Assembly: GCF_023631325.1 (NCBI RefSeq)
Contig: NZ_JALQDG010000013.1
Location: forward strand, 1 to 64,000
DNA length: 64,000 bases
From: Caballeronia sp. INDeC2
GTDB lineage: Bacteria; Pseudomonadota; Gammaproteobacteria; Burkholderiales; Burkholderiaceae
Reading direction: 5' to 3'
Position 1 is the first letter of the stretch. The number at the start of each line of letters is the position of its first letter. The notes below the pieces were generated by a model. It saw nothing but the letters and a program-made list of their open reading frames with translations, had not been told where the DNA came from and did no database searches. Positions 21,060 through 30,842 of the stretch are shown here, piece after piece. Both the position numbers and the translations under genes were made by a program.

Positions 21060-21488
21060 ATGACCAATCCCGCCGATCTCAAAAATATCGGGCTCAAGGC
21101 GACCCTGCCCCGCCTCAAGATTCTCGAAATTTTCCAGCATAGTCCGGTGCGCCATCTGACCGCCGAAGACGTGTATCGAAGCCTGCTCAACGAAGAGCTC
21201 GATATCGGCCTCGCGACGGTTTATCGCGTGCTCACGCAGTTCGAGCAAGCCGGCCTGTTGTCGCGAAGCAATTTCGAATCGGGCAAGGCCGTCTTCGAGC
21301 TCAACGAGGGATCGCACCACGATCACCTCGTGTGCATCGACTGCGGTCGCGTGGAAGAGTTCTTCGATGCGGAGATCGAACGCCGTCAGCAATCGATCGC
21401 GAAGGATCGCGGCTTCAAGCTCCACGAGCACGCGCTCGCGCTGTACGGCGCATGCACGAAGGAAAATTGCCCGCATCGCAAGCATTGA
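21060..21488 (+). CDS. fur: Ferric uptake regulator Fur
   Basis: 142 aa. Fe(II)-dependent repressor: winged helix (1-83) with [18 protein letters not shown] (50-67), metal sites in [12 protein letters not shown] (85-96, Cys92/Cys95) and the C-terminal pair CTKENCPH (Cys132/Cys137). It is divergent from bamE; a Fur box in the shared promoter region could not be identified by eye. It is followed by a strong bidirectional terminator. Confidence 0.96.
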   Translation: MTNPADLKNIGLKATLPRLKILEIFQHSPVRHLTAEDVYRSLLNEELDIGLATVYRVLTQFEQAGLLSRSNFESGKAVFELNEGSHHDHLVCIDCGRVEEFFDAEIERRQQSIAKDRGFKLHEHALALYGACTKENCPHRKH

Positions 21489-21522
21489 GATTCGCGCGCC
21501 GCTCTTCGGCGCGTGGATGAAA

Positions 21523-21557
21523 AAACCGCCGTCCATCGGCTCGATGGACGGCGGTTT
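21523..21557. terminator. Bidirectional terminator between fur and allA
   Basis: AAACCGCCGTCCATCG, 3-nt loop, exact complement: a 16-bp perfect stem flanked by A-runs on the left (T-run for the minus strand) and TTT-CGTTT on the right. It serves the converging fur and allA transcripts. Confidence 0.85.
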
Positions 21558-21630
21558 CGTTTCGCCCCGACGTTTCGTGATATGCGTCTGCGATCGATTC
21601 GCAGTTGCATTACGATTCGCTCCAATTGCC

Positions 21631-22140
21631 CTATGCGGCGCGCACTTCGTGTTCGATCAGCGTGTATCGCTCGGGCAGTTCGATCTCGTCGCAATTCGGA
21701 AGATCGCCGCCACGATCCACGACGATAAAATCCGCCACCTTGTCGAGCACGATCAGCGGGTGATGCCACACGCCGCGCGCGTAGTTCACGCCTTGCCAGC
21801 CGCGCACATGGAACGCGCGCATTGCGGCCGGATCGAACTCACCCGCGGGCGCGACGACCACGAGATAGCGCACGTCCGCGAGCGGCACGAACGCCTGGCT
21901 GCCGAGCGGATGCCGCTCCATCATCGAGATCACGACCGGCTGTGTGCGCGGCTGGCCGCGAAACACGTTGATGAGCGGCCGTCCGCCGCTCTCGAAGCCG
22001 ACCTCCACGTTCGCGAGATCGTGAAAGCGCTCGGTCGTGCCCGCGTTGATCGGAAAATGGCGCGCGCCTTCGAGTTCGATCACGTCGCCGAACGGGGCGA
22101 AGGCTTCGCGCGTCAACGGTTCGAGCGTCAGCGTCTTCAT
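21631..22140 (-). CDS. allA: Ureidoglycolate lyase
   Basis: 169 aa. Converts ureidoglycolate to glyoxylate and urea in allantoin degradation. Motifs: [14 protein letters not shown] at the start, [20 protein letters not shown], and the cupin-like [13 protein letters not shown]. It overlaps the allantoicase stop (ATGA, 22137-22140), so the two are coupled. Confidence 0.92.
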   Translation of the reverse strand: MKTLTLEPLTREAFAPFGDVIELEGARHFPINAGTTERFHDLANVEVGFESGGRPLINVFRGQPRTQPVVISMMERHPLGSQAFVPLADVRYLVVVAPAGEFDPAAMRAFHVRGWQGVNYARGVWHHPLIVLDKVADFIVVDRGGDLPNCDEIELPERYTLIEHEVRAA

Positions 22141-23147
22141 TCGATTTCACCGAAGATGCGCAGACGCGACACGCCGCCGTCCGGATAGATGTTGAAGCGC
22201 ACGTGCGTCACCGGTCCGAGCGCGGCGATCTCTTTCTCGAAGCGATGCACGCTGTCCATCGAAAGTTTCTGCTCGCCGAGCAGCACGGGCCAGAACATCG
22301 CCTGAGTGACGAGCGATTCGTCCGTGCCGCCTTCCACGCGCGCCGCCTGCAGCGAGCAGCGATCCGGATAGTTGCCCTTGAAGTGCGCGGTATCGACTTC
22401 GATCGCGCGGATCACGCCGGGATTCGCCAATGCGACGATCGCCCAGTCATTGCCCGGCTCGCGACGCCGGCGCGTTTCCCAGCCGTCGCCCATGTTCACG
22501 CCGCGTCCCGGCATCAGCATCTGCGACGCCGGACCGAAGTGCTGATTATTCGCCGCGACAAGATACGCGCCGTTTTCGATCGCCGCGAGATCGAGCAGCG
22601 TGCCGCGTTCCACGCGTGAGAAATCCGTCTTCGGCTGCCCGTAGACGCGCAAGCGCGCGATGCCGCCATCGGGATAGATGTTCACGCGCAGATGCGTGTA
22701 GGCGCGCGTGTCGGCGATCTCGAGATAGTGATGACGATTGCCCTGCAGCGTCGTCGACGGCACGATCTCGCGCCAGTCGCCGTCTTCCCGAGGATTGCCG
22801 CTCTCGCTGTAGCACGCTTCGATCGACGCCGCCGGCGGAAAATTGCCGGTGAAGTGGCTCGTGTCGATATCGATGCCGTGAATCACGCCCGCTCGCGCGA
22901 GCTTGACGATGCAGTAGTCGTAGCCCGTCGTGCGCTTGCGGCGCGTCTCCCAGCCGTCCATCCACTTGCCGTGCTCGTCGTACTTGCCGGGGATGAACAC
23001 CGCGGGCTGCGGCTCCAGCATGCGCTCCTTGGGCGCGAAGAATTCGTCGGTGGCGAAGAGCGCCTGCGCGCCGAGCCGCGGGTCCGCGAGATTCATGTAG
23101 CGGCGGGCGAAAGCGGGAGCGTCTGCGTCGAGAATCGGGTTGGCCAT
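22137..23147 (-). CDS. alc: Allantoicase
   Basis: 336 aa, made of two homologous halves, each with GWETRR, a Val/Ile-rich strand pair, F(T/K)GN(F/Y)P and RVNIYPDGG(I)ARLR / [14 protein letters not shown]. Hydrolyses allantoate to ureidoglycolate and urea, the step before AllA. It lies 21 nt after dctA, probably in one mRNA from the dctA promoter. Confidence 0.95.
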   Translation of the reverse strand: MANPILDADAPAFARRYMNLADPRLGAQALFATDEFFAPKERMLEPQPAVFIPGKYDEHGKWMDGWETRRKRTTGYDYCIVKLARAGVIHGIDIDTSHFTGNFPPAASIEACYSESGNPREDGDWREIVPSTTLQGNRHHYLEIADTRAYTHLRVNIYPDGGIARLRVYGQPKTDFSRVERGTLLDLAAIENGAYLVAANNQHFGPASQMLMPGRGVNMGDGWETRRRREPGNDWAIVALANPGVIRAIEVDTAHFKGNYPDRCSLQAARVEGGTDESLVTQAMFWPVLLGEQKLSMDSVHRFEKEIAALGPVTHVRFNIYPDGGVSRLRIFGEIE

Positions 23148-23168
23148 TTCAGTTCCTTTTGCGGTGAA

Positions 23169-24494
23169 TCACATTGCGTGTGCGTTTTCATGACCGTGAC
23201 CGTGCCCGGATTCCGGCGCGGCGGGCACGAAGCGATATTCGGCGTCCTGGTCGAGCACGCGCTTGGCGCGCGCCCGGTCGATGTCGTTCTCCCACACGGC
23301 GACGACCACCGTCGCCACGCAGTTGCCGATGAGATTCGTCACCGCCCGCGCGATGCCCACGAACCAGTCGACCGGCAAAATCAGCACGAGGCCGAGCACG
23401 GGAATCGCGGGAATGGCGGACAGCGTCGCGGCGAGAATCACGATGGCCGAGCCGGGAATGCCGTGCGCGCCCTTCGACGTCACCAGCGACACGAGCACCA
23501 CGACGATCAGGTCATGCAGCGACAGCGGCGTGTTGGTCGCCTGCGCGATGAAGATCACCGCGAGCGTGAGATAGATCGAGAAGCCGTCGAGGTTGAACGA
23601 GTAGCCGGTCGGAATCACGAGACCGACGGTCGAATCCTTCACGCCCATCCATTCGAGCTTGCGCATGACCTGGGGCAGCACGGCATCGGACGAAGCAGTG
23701 CCGAGCACGATCGACAGTTCTTCACGCAGATAGCGCACGAGCTTGAAGATCGAGAAGCCCGCGAGGCGCATCACCACGGCCAGCACGACGAACACGAACA
23801 GGAAGCAGCTCGCGTAGAACACGATCACGAGCAAGCCCAACTGCTTGAGCGACGCGACGCCGTATTGACCGGTCGTGAACGCGATCGCGCCAAGCACGCC
23901 GAGCGGCGCGAGCTTGATGATGAACGCCATGATGCGGAAGAACACGTTCGACAGCTCGTCGATGAACACCGTCACGCGCTGCGCCTTGTCGCCGAGCATC
24001 GAGAGCGCCGCGCCGAACAGAATCGCGAACACGAGCACTTGCAGAATGTCGCCTTTGGCGAAGGCATCGACCGCGGTATCGGGAATGATCTTGAGCAGAA
24101 AACCCGCGGTGTCCTTCAGGCTCTTTGCGTGCTCCGTGTACGTCGAGAGCGATGCGGCGTTGAGCGTATGCAGATCGATGTTCATGCCGACGCCCGGGCG
24201 CGTTACCCACGCGAGAATCGCGCCGATCACGAGCGCGAGCGTCGTCATGATTTCGAAGTAGATGACCGCCTTCAGTCCGACGCGCCCGACCTTCTTCAGA
24301 TCGCCCGCACTCGCCATGCCGCTCACGACGACGCAGAACACGATCGGTCCGATCACCATTTTGATGAGCTTCAGAAAGCCGTCGCCGAGTGGCCGCAGCG
24401 ACTGACCGAATTGCGGAAACAGCGCGCCCACCACGATGCCGATGACCAGCGCGATCATCACCCTGCCGAACAGCGAATTCAAAAATCTCGACAC
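23169..24494 (-). CDS. dctA: C4-dicarboxylate:cation symporter DctA
   Basis: 441 aa from a GTG start at 24494 with GAGGAG 6 nt upstream; longer frames are rejected. DAACS family with multiple membrane helices and the substrate motifs ASSDAVLPQV, TGYSFNLDG and SKGAHGIPGSA. It takes up succinate, fumarate and malate and possibly other carboxylates. The C-terminal tail is His/Gly-rich (ESGHGHGHENAHAM). As first gene before alc-allA it may serve ureide use, for example uptake of a ureide acid; that is inference. It has a well-formed promoter and an operator shared with the GntR gene. Confidence 0.92.
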   Translation of the reverse strand: MSRFLNSLFGRVMIALVIGIVVGALFPQFGQSLRPLGDGFLKLIKMVIGPIVFCVVVSGMASAGDLKKVGRVGLKAVIYFEIMTTLALVIGAILAWVTRPGVGMNIDLHTLNAASLSTYTEHAKSLKDTAGFLLKIIPDTAVDAFAKGDILQVLVFAILFGAALSMLGDKAQRVTVFIDELSNVFFRIMAFIIKLAPLGVLGAIAFTTGQYGVASLKQLGLLVIVFYASCFLFVFVVLAVVMRLAGFSIFKLVRYLREELSIVLGTASSDAVLPQVMRKLEWMGVKDSTVGLVIPTGYSFNLDGFSIYLTLAVIFIAQATNTPLSLHDLIVVVLVSLVTSKGAHGIPGSAIVILAATLSAIPAIPVLGLVLILPVDWFVGIARAVTNLIGNCVATVVVAVWENDIDRARAKRVLDQDAEYRFVPAAPESGHGHGHENAHAM

Positions 24495-24539
24495 GACCGT
24501 CTCCTCGTCTAATGTCTCAGGACCCGAGCAACTGTTCCG

Positions 24540-24554
24540 ACTGGTCGGACCAGT
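24540..24554. promoter_or_regulatory. GntR/FadR-type operator downstream of the dctA promoter
   Basis: ACTGGTCGGACCAGT is a perfect palindrome around one base, with the TGGTC-N-GACCA core usual for FadR-subfamily operators. It falls at about +7 to +21 of the predicted dctA transcript. Confidence 0.65.
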
Positions 24555-24567
24555 GCTGTGATGAGGA

Positions 24568-24596
24568 ATATTAGAAAGCCGATATAACGCCGTCAA
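24568..24596 (-). promoter_or_regulatory. dctA-alc-allA promoter
   Basis: Minus-strand -35 TTGACG (24591-24596), 17-bp spacer, -10 TAATAT (24568-24573); start point near 24561. Confidence 0.7.
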
Positions 24597-24683
24597 GAAC
24601 GCATTGGTAGCGGTTTACCCTGTTCAGACCGGGCATGGAAATACGCGTGGAACGACCGTTCACACGCGCGCGCGGCACACGCA

Positions 24684-24702
24684 TACAATGGCGGTCAGAC
24701 CG
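24684..24702 (+). promoter_or_regulatory. -10 element and second operator before the GntR gene
   Basis: A -10 TACAAT (24684-24689) is followed at once by CGGTCAGACCG (24692-24702), which has the same GGTC-N-GACC core as the dctA operator and would cover the start point; this suggests autoregulation. The -35 is poor (TTCACA, 19-bp spacer). Confidence 0.5.
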
Positions 24703-24722
24703 GCCAATACTGTTTTCTTCCT

Positions 24723-25415
24723 ATGAAAAACGTTCCGCATACCGTGACCGACGCCGCTATCGCGACCATCCGCGAGCGCATCGAATCGAGCATGTACCCG
24801 GTCGGAAGCCTGTTGCCGGCGCAACGTCAACTGTCGGAGGAACTGTCGATCAGCCGGGCGTCGCTGCGCGAGGCGCTCTCGACGCTCGAAGCGCTCGGCA
24901 TGTTGCATATCCGGCCGGGCAAGGGTGTGTACGTCAGCAGCGCGCAGGCGAGCACCGCGCATCCGTGGCGTTTCGCGGATCAGGCGTCGCTGCCGGATAC
25001 GTATCAGATGCGCTTCGCGCTGGAGGGATTCGTCGCGCGGCTCGCGGCGCATTCGATCGGCGATGCCGACATCGACTGGCTCGACGACAATCTCGATTCG
25101 CTGCACGCCGCGTTGACGGAATCGGCGCTCGAGGAAGCCGCGCAACTGGATTTCGCATTCCATATGCGCATCGTGAGTCTCGCGGGGAACGCGGCAATCG
25201 AATCCATCCTGCGCGGCAGCGCCGACATCATGAAGGAAAGCCAGCGCTTGCCTTTCTACCGGCGCGAGCTGGTGTTGTCGACGTATCACGAGCACGCCGT
25301 GATCATCGAAGCGTTGAAGGCGCGCGACGGAGAGAAGGCCGGCCGCGCGATCGAAGGGCACATCGTCAATGCGGCGCAGCGCGCGGGCGTGCATTTTCCG
25401 GTACCGAACAGATAA
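24723..25415 (+). CDS. GntR-family (FadR subfamily) regulator of dctA-alc-allA
   Basis: 230 aa. Winged helix at about 8-75 (LLPAQRQLSEELSISRASLR, RPGKGVYV) and an all-helical FCD ligand domain at about 95-215 with the metal/ligand residues expected of FadR-type proteins (Asp/His pattern around FHMRIVSLAGN and YHEHAVIIEAL). Divergent position and two matching palindromes make it the likely repressor of the transporter and allantoate genes; the inducer is unknown. Confidence 0.85.
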   Translation: MKNVPHTVTDAAIATIRERIESSMYPVGSLLPAQRQLSEELSISRASLREALSTLEALGMLHIRPGKGVYVSSAQASTAHPWRFADQASLPDTYQMRFALEGFVARLAAHSIGDADIDWLDDNLDSLHAALTESALEEAAQLDFAFHMRIVSLAGNAAIESILRGSADIMKESQRLPFYRRELVLSTYHEHAVIIEALKARDGEKAGRAIEGHIVNAAQRAGVHFPVPNR

Positions 25416-25526
25416 AGCACGGCACTTCTCGACGTGTTCGCAGTCTCAGCAAGGGCCGTGCGTGATGGAGGTTTCTATCCGCTTGCGCTGCCCTGCAATT
25501 AGCGAACATCAAGAGGAGCAGCATCG

Positions 25527-25916
25527 ATGGACATGCAACAACTCGTTTCAGAATTTCTATCTTCGGAGCACGGCGCGCAAGCCACGCAAGCGCTGACCGA
25601 TCAAGGCTTCAGTCCCGAAGATAGCCAGCAAATGCTCAGCACCGCTGCGGAAACCGCGCACGCACACGCCGAAGAACAGAATCAGGGCTTGCTGGGTGAT
25701 CATCCTGGCAAGAGCTTTTTCGCCGCGTTCGCGGCAGGGCTCGTGCGGGGCGACGGCTTTCTGAAATCGATGGAAGAAGGTGGCGAAGGCATCCTGACGG
25801 GGCGCGTCGCCGAATCGATCGCGGCACGCATGGGAATCGATCCCGCCACGGCATCGACAGTTGCCGCTGCGGCGACGCCTTACGTCGTCTCGTTCCTGCG
25901 AGAAAAGCTCGCGTAA
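25527..25916 (+). CDS. Conserved protein of unknown function
   Basis: 129 aa with a good ribosome site (GAGGAG, 9 nt before ATG). No family recognised. It is mostly helical: an acidic, Gln-rich N-terminal half (QQLVSEFLSSEHGAQATQAL), a central Gly/Phe-rich stretch (KSFFAAFAAGLVRGDGFL, about 62-79) and a C-terminal amphipathic helix. No signal peptide. It stands alone, 111 nt after the GntR gene and before a strong terminator. Codon use matches the neighbours, so it is likely real. Confidence 0.7.
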   Translation: MDMQQLVSEFLSSEHGAQATQALTDQGFSPEDSQQMLSTAAETAHAHAEEQNQGLLGDHPGKSFFAAFAAGLVRGDGFLKSMEEGGEGILTGRVAESIAARMGIDPATASTVAAAATPYVVSFLREKLA

Positions 25917-25943
25917 CCGAGATAGGCTGAAGCACCAAAAAAC

Positions 25944-25967
25944 AAAGCCGCTCCGAAGAGCGGCTTT
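25944..25967. terminator. Bidirectional terminator between the unknown gene and gap
   Basis: AAAGCCGCTC, CGAA tetraloop, GAGCGGCTTT: a 10-bp stem with A-rich sequence to the left (T-run for gap on the minus strand) and TTTG on the right. Confidence 0.85.
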
Positions 25968-25988
25968 GTCGTTTCAGCAAGCCGAAAC

Positions 25989-26999
25989 TTACTTGGCGTT
26001 CGCGAGCGCCACAGCCGTATCCAGCATGCGGTTCGAGAAGCCCCACTCGTTGTCGTACCAGCTCGACACCTTCACGAGACGGCCAGAGACCTTCGTGAGC
26101 GTGGCGTCGAACGTCGACGAAGCCGGGTTGTGGTTGAAGTCGATCGACACGAGCGGCGCGTCGTTGTAGCCGAGGATGCCCTTCAGCTCGCCTTGCGACG
26201 CTTCCTTCATGATCTTGTTGACTTCCTCGACCGTCGTGTCGCGCGCGGCGATGAACGACAGATCGACCACCGACACGTTGATCGTCGGGACGCGGATCGC
26301 GTAGCCATCCAGCTTGCCGTTCAGTTCCGGCAGCACGAGGCCGACCGCGGAAGCCGCGCCCGTCTTCGTCGGGATCTGGCTGTGCGTCGCCGAGCGCGCG
26401 CGGCGCAGGTCTTCGTGATACACGTCCGTCAGAACCTGATCGTTCGTGTAGGCGTGGATTGTAGTCATCAGACCGTTCACGAGACCGATCTTGTCGTTCA
26501 GCGGCTTGACGAGCGGCGCGAGGCAGTTCGTCGTGCACGAAGCGTTCGAAATGACTGTGTCGGAAGCCTTCAGCACGTTGTGATTCACGCCGTACACGAT
26601 GGTCGCGTCCACATCCTTGCCGCCCGGCGCCGAGATGATGACCTTCTTCGCGCCGCCCTTGATGTGCGCGCTCGCCTTTTCCTTCGTCGTGAAGAAGCCC
26701 GTGCACTCCATCACGACGTCGACTTTCAGCTCGCCCCACGGCAGTTCGGCCGGGTTGCGGTTCGCCAGCACGCGGATCTTGTCGCCGTTGACGACGAGGT
26801 AATCGCCGTCCACCGACACTTCGCCCGGGAACTTGCCGTGCGCCGTGTCGTATTGCGTCAGGTGCGCGTTGGTCTTGGCATCGCCCAAGTCGTTGATGGC
26901 GACGATCTCGATGTCATGCTTCTTGCCGTTCTCGTAGAGGGCGCGCAGCGTGTTGCGGCCGATCCGGCCGTAGCCGTTGATTGCAACGCGAATCGTCAT
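25989..26999 (-). CDS. gapA: Glyceraldehyde-3-phosphate dehydrogenase
   Basis: 336 aa. NAD-dependent enzyme of glycolysis: NAD fold at INGYGRIGR (7-15), catalytic Cys155 in [12 protein letters not shown] and His182 in TTIHAYTN. Ends [14 protein letters not shown]. It lies 48 nt after tkt on the same strand, an arrangement common in Burkholderiaceae, and ends at a bidirectional terminator. Confidence 0.97.
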   Translation of the reverse strand: MTIRVAINGYGRIGRNTLRALYENGKKHDIEIVAINDLGDAKTNAHLTQYDTAHGKFPGEVSVDGDYLVVNGDKIRVLANRNPAELPWGELKVDVVMECTGFFTTKEKASAHIKGGAKKVIISAPGGKDVDATIVYGVNHNVLKASDTVISNASCTTNCLAPLVKPLNDKIGLVNGLMTTIHAYTNDQVLTDVYHEDLRRARSATHSQIPTKTGAASAVGLVLPELNGKLDGYAIRVPTINVSVVDLSFIAARDTTVEEVNKIMKEASQGELKGILGYNDAPLVSIDFNHNPASSTFDATLTKVSGRLVKVSSWYDNEWGFSNRMLDTAVALANAK

Positions 27000-27047
27000 G
27001 GTCTATCTCCTTGGCTTAAAAAAACCTTGCTTCGCTGACGTCAGTGC

Positions 27048-29099
27048 TTACGCGGCGAGAACGGCCTTCGCCGTCTTGACCACGTTCTCCACCGTGAAGC
27101 CGAAATGCTTGAACAGCGCGCCCGCCGGGGCCGACTCGCCGAACGTGTCGATGCCGACCACGCCGCCTTCGAGGCCCACGTACTTGCGCCAGAAATCCGT
27201 CACGCCCGCCTCGATCGCCACACGCGCCACGCCCTTCGGGAGCACGCGCTCGCGGTATTCGGCGTCCTGCCTGTCGAAGACGTTCGTGCAGGGCATCGAC
27301 ACGACACGTGCGCCGATGCCTTCCTTCGCCAGCGCCTCGACCGCTTCCATCGCGAGCTGCACTTCCGAGCCAGTCGCGAGGAGGATGATCTTGCGCGCGG
27401 GGATATCGTCGTTCCAGTCGCGCAGCACATAGCCGCCCTTCGCGATGTTGGCGATCTGAATGTCGTTGCGCGTCGAGAATTGCAGGTTCTGGCGGCTGAA
27501 AATCAGCGTCGACGGACCGTGATGCGCGATGGCGTGCGTCCACGCGACGGCCGTCTCGACCGTATCGGCCGGGCGCCACGTCTGCAGATTCGGGATCAGG
27601 CGCAGGCTCGACACGTGCTCGATCGACTGGTGCGTCGGGCCGTCTTCACCGAGTCCGATGGAATCGTGCGTGAACACGAAGATCGAGCGCGACTTCATCA
27701 GCGCAGCGACGCGTAGCGCGTTGCGGCTGTAGTCCGAGAACGTCAGGAACGTGCCGCCGAACGGACGATAGCCGCCATGCAGCGCAATGCCGTTGATGGC
27801 CGCGCTCATGCCGAATTCGCGCACGCCGTAATTGATGTGGTTGCCCCACTGGATGCCCGCGTGCTCCGGATTCGCGTTTTCCGCGTCGCCCGCGGCACGG
27901 ACCGCTTTGGAAGCCTTCCAGTTGGTGAGGTTCGAGCCGGTCAGGTCGGCCGAACCGCCGAGCAGTTCCGGCAGCGCCGCGGCCAGCCCTTCGATCGTGT
28001 TCTGCGATGCCTTGCGCGTCGCGATCGTTTCGGCCTTCTGATTCGCGTCCTCGATGATCTTCGCGGCCGCTTCCGCCCAGTTCGCCGGCAGCTCGCCGCT
28101 CATGCGGCGCGAGAATTCGGCGGCCTCGCTGGCGTACTTCGCCTTGTACGCGTCGAACGCCTTGTTCCATTCGGTTTCGACATGCGCGCCTTGTTCCTTC
28201 GCGTCCCACGCTGCGTACACTTCCTGCGGAATCTCGAACGGACCATAGTTCCAGCCGATGGCCGCGCGCGTCGCCGCGATTTCCTTGTCGCCGAGCGGCG
28301 CGCCGTGCGCATCGTGGCCGCCCGCCTTCGTCGGCGCGCCCTTCCCGATGACCGTGCGGCAGCAGATCAGAGTCGGCTTGTCCGACTTCTTAGCGGCGGC
28401 GATGGCGGCGTCGACCGCATCGACGTTATGGCCATCCACGGCGCGGATCACGTTCCAGCCGTACGCTTCGAAGCGCTTAGGCGTGTCGTCGTGGAACCAG
28501 TGTTCGACGTGGCCGTCGATCGAAATGCCGTTGTCGTCGTACAGCGCGATCAGCTTGTTCAGCTTAAGCGTGCCCGCGAGCGAGCAGGCTTCGTGCGAGA
28601 TGCCTTCCATCAGGCAGCCGTCGCCGAGGAACACGTACGTGTAGTGATCGACGATCTTCGCGTCCGCCTTGTTGAATTCGGCGGCGAGCAGCGCTTCGGC
28701 GAGCGCCATGCCGACCGCATTGCCGACGCCCTGGCCGAGCGGACCCGTGGTCGTCTCGACGCCCGGCGTCATGCCGACTTCCGGGTGGCCCGGGGTCTTC
28801 GAATGCAGTTGGCGGAAATTCTTCAGTTCGGCGAGCGGCAGGTCGTAGCCGGTGAGGTGCAGGAGCGAATACAGCAACATCGAACCATGACCGTTCGACA
28901 GAACGAAACGGTCGCGATCGAACCAGTGCGGGTTCGTCGGGTTGTGCTTCAAATGGCGCGACCACAGCGCGACGCCAATTTCGGCCATGCCCATCGGCAT
29001 GCCGGGGTGACCGGAATTGGCTTGTTGAACGGCGTCCATGGCAAGCGCGCGGATCGCGTTGGCCATGAGGGCGGACTGGCTGGAGGTCGGGATCGTCAT
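27048..29099 (-). CDS. tktA: Transketolase
   Basis: 683 aa. Thiamine-diphosphate enzyme of the pentose phosphate pathway. ThDP motif GDGCLMEG through Asn190 (159-190), the substrate His in [10 protein letters not shown] (28-37), and the pyrimidine-domain [10 protein letters not shown] are present. Start ATG at 29099 ([20 protein letters not shown]). Upstream of gap in a two-gene unit. Confidence 0.96.
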   Translation of the reverse strand: MTIPTSSQSALMANAIRALAMDAVQQANSGHPGMPMGMAEIGVALWSRHLKHNPTNPHWFDRDRFVLSNGHGSMLLYSLLHLTGYDLPLAELKNFRQLHSKTPGHPEVGMTPGVETTTGPLGQGVGNAVGMALAEALLAAEFNKADAKIVDHYTYVFLGDGCLMEGISHEACSLAGTLKLNKLIALYDDNGISIDGHVEHWFHDDTPKRFEAYGWNVIRAVDGHNVDAVDAAIAAAKKSDKPTLICCRTVIGKGAPTKAGGHDAHGAPLGDKEIAATRAAIGWNYGPFEIPQEVYAAWDAKEQGAHVETEWNKAFDAYKAKYASEAAEFSRRMSGELPANWAEAAAKIIEDANQKAETIATRKASQNTIEGLAAALPELLGGSADLTGSNLTNWKASKAVRAAGDAENANPEHAGIQWGNHINYGVREFGMSAAINGIALHGGYRPFGGTFLTFSDYSRNALRVAALMKSRSIFVFTHDSIGLGEDGPTHQSIEHVSSLRLIPNLQTWRPADTVETAVAWTHAIAHHGPSTLIFSRQNLQFSTRNDIQIANIAKGGYVLRDWNDDIPARKIILLATGSEVQLAMEAVEALAKEGIGARVVSMPCTNVFDRQDAEYRERVLPKGVARVAIEAGVTDFWRKYVGLEGGVVGIDTFGESAPAGALFKHFGFTVENVVKTAKAVLAA

Positions 29100-29527
29100 G
29101 TCGAGTCTGGGGCAGGTCCTGAAATGATCCGCGGTGCTTCTCTGGCGTACTTCTCACTTGAGCCGGACCCGCGGGACACAACGTTTTCAGGACCGGGACG
29201 ACGAGAAACGACGAGGATCGGGAGGCCGTCATTCTAACAGACCGGTCCGATTGACACGCGCCTGTAAGGAGCGAATCCGGTGCGGCCGGGCGTCCCGGCG
29301 CGCGGGCATGTTCCGTGCAAAACACGGTCGGCGAGTCGCGCTGCAACAGTAGCGCGACCTTGTGACAACGCGTGACATTACACGGTAACGCGCGCCGCCA
29401 ACGGACGTTCTTCCGTCGAAATCCGTCCGGCGCGACCCGTTTTGCAAGTTCTTGCCGGTCCGTCGTTAGTACGGCTTCATGGCAAAATGTTTCCCAATGT
29501 TCAGCAAGGCTTCAAGGAGTGCTTTCG
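29100..29527. other. Intergenic region between tkt and the VOC gene
   Basis: 428 bp holding divergent control regions. On the minus strand a -10-like TAGAAT (29231-29236) could serve tkt, leaving a leader near 125 nt, but no clear -35 was found. No gene or structured RNA was seen. Confidence 0.3.
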
Positions 29528-29941
29528 ATGACCGACCCACGCCCCGCCGACGTGCCCTGGCTGATCCCGTATCTCACCGTGCGCGACTCGCGCGTAAGCA
29601 TCGCGTTCTATGAGAAGGCGCTCGGCTTCACGGTGCGCGACAGCGTGAACGACGACGGCACGATCATCCATGTCGAGATGACGTATCGCGGACAGTTGAT
29701 CGTGATGTTCGCGCCCGAAGGCGCATACGGTTCGCAGGCGCGCACGCCGAAGAGCGCGGGGCTGATGGCGCCGCAGTCGTTCTATCTGTATGTCGATGAC
29801 GTCGATGCGACGTTTCAGCACGCGCTCGCCGTCGGCGCGAAGCCGCTCATCGAGCCGCAAGACCAGTTCTGGGGTGACCGCTTCGCGCAGATCGAAGACC
29901 CGGACGGCTATCGCTGGGCGATCGCGCGGCATCTGAACTGA
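29528..29941 (+). CDS. VOC-superfamily (glyoxalase/bleomycin resistance-like) protein
   Basis: 137 aa from ATG at 29528 with AAGGAG 8 nt upstream. A single VOC domain with paired beta-alpha-beta-beta-beta modules: LTVRDSRVSIAFYEKALGFTV at the front and FAQIEDPDGYRWAIARH at the end, close to the PhnB-like group. The metal-ligand pattern is incomplete compared with true glyoxalase I, so the reaction is open. It is 64 nt before rsmE and may be cotranscribed. Confidence 0.8.
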   Translation: MTDPRPADVPWLIPYLTVRDSRVSIAFYEKALGFTVRDSVNDDGTIIHVEMTYRGQLIVMFAPEGAYGSQARTPKSAGLMAPQSFYLYVDDVDATFQHALAVGAKPLIEPQDQFWGDRFAQIEDPDGYRWAIARHLN

Positions 29942-30005
29942 AGCGGCGCGTCGCCGGCAAGCATCACCACTATCCGCGAACAGCAACGTCCGCGATCGAC
30001 CATTC

Positions 30006-30743
30006 ATGCCACGTTTTCATGTCGAAGGTCCGCTGTTCGCGGGCCAAACCCTCCTCCTTCCCGATGACGTCGTGCGTCACGTGCACGTGCTGCGTCTGCA
30101 AACGGGCGACGCGATCACCCTCTTCGACGGCCGCGGCGGTGAATATCGCGGCGAGCTCGTCGATATCGCGAAGCGCGCGACGATGGCGCGTATCGACGAA
30201 CACAGCGATCGCGAGGCCGAGCCGCCTTATCGCGTGACGCTCGCGCAGGGTGTCGCGGGCGGCGACAAGATGGACTGGCTCATCGAGAAGACGGTGGAAC
30301 TGGGCGTGGCGGCCATCGCGCCGATTACCGCCGAACGCGGCGTCGTGCGCCTTACCGGCGAGCGCGCGCTCAAGCGTCAGGCGCACTGGCAGGCGCTCAC
30401 GCGCGCGGCGTGCGAGCAGTGCGGACGCAACCGCGTGCCCCACGTCGCGCCGCCGCGCGATCTCCACGCCTGGCTCGCCGATCTTCCCGCCGCCGCCGAT
30501 GGCGAATTGCGCCTGCTGCTCTCGCCGCGCGCCGAAGTGAGTTTCGCGGCGCTGCCGGTCGAAGCGCCGCACGAGCCCGTCACCTTGCTGATCGGACCGG
30601 AAGCGGGTTTTTCGCCCGGCGAAGAAAGCGCGATCATCGATGCGGGATTCTCCGCGCTCGGACTCGGCCCGCGCGTGCTGCGCACGGAAACGGCGGGCAT
30701 CGCGGTGCTCGGGGCGCTGGCCGCGCGCTGGGGCGGCTGGTAA
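30006..30743 (+). CDS. rsmE: 16S rRNA (uracil-1498-N3)-methyltransferase
   Basis: 245 aa. SPOUT methyltransferase: N-terminal PUA-like part (MPRFHVEGPL, HVLRLQTGD), then the knot with LLIGPEAGFSPGEE (about 194-207) and LGPRVLRTETAGIAVLGAL, the SAM-binding trefoil. It methylates 16S rRNA in the 30S subunit. A strong terminator follows. Confidence 0.94.
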   Translation: MPRFHVEGPLFAGQTLLLPDDVVRHVHVLRLQTGDAITLFDGRGGEYRGELVDIAKRATMARIDEHSDREAEPPYRVTLAQGVAGGDKMDWLIEKTVELGVAAIAPITAERGVVRLTGERALKRQAHWQALTRAACEQCGRNRVPHVAPPRDLHAWLADLPAAADGELRLLLSPRAEVSFAALPVEAPHEPVTLLIGPEAGFSPGEESAIIDAGFSALGLGPRVLRTETAGIAVLGALAARWGGW

Positions 30744-30764
30744 TACGCGCGGCACGCAAATGAA

Positions 30765-30810
30765 AACAGCCCGATCGACGCGCGGCCGCGTCCAGCGGGC
30801 TGTTGCTTTT
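30765..30810 (+). terminator. Terminator after rsmE
   Basis: AACAGCCCG (30765-30773) and CGGGCTGTT (30796-30804) with further internal pairing (GACGCG/CGCGTC), followed by GCTTTT. It ends plus-strand transcription 22 nt after rsmE. Confidence 0.75.
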
Positions 30811-30842
30811 CTGACTGACGTATTTACGCCAGCCGTGCTGAA

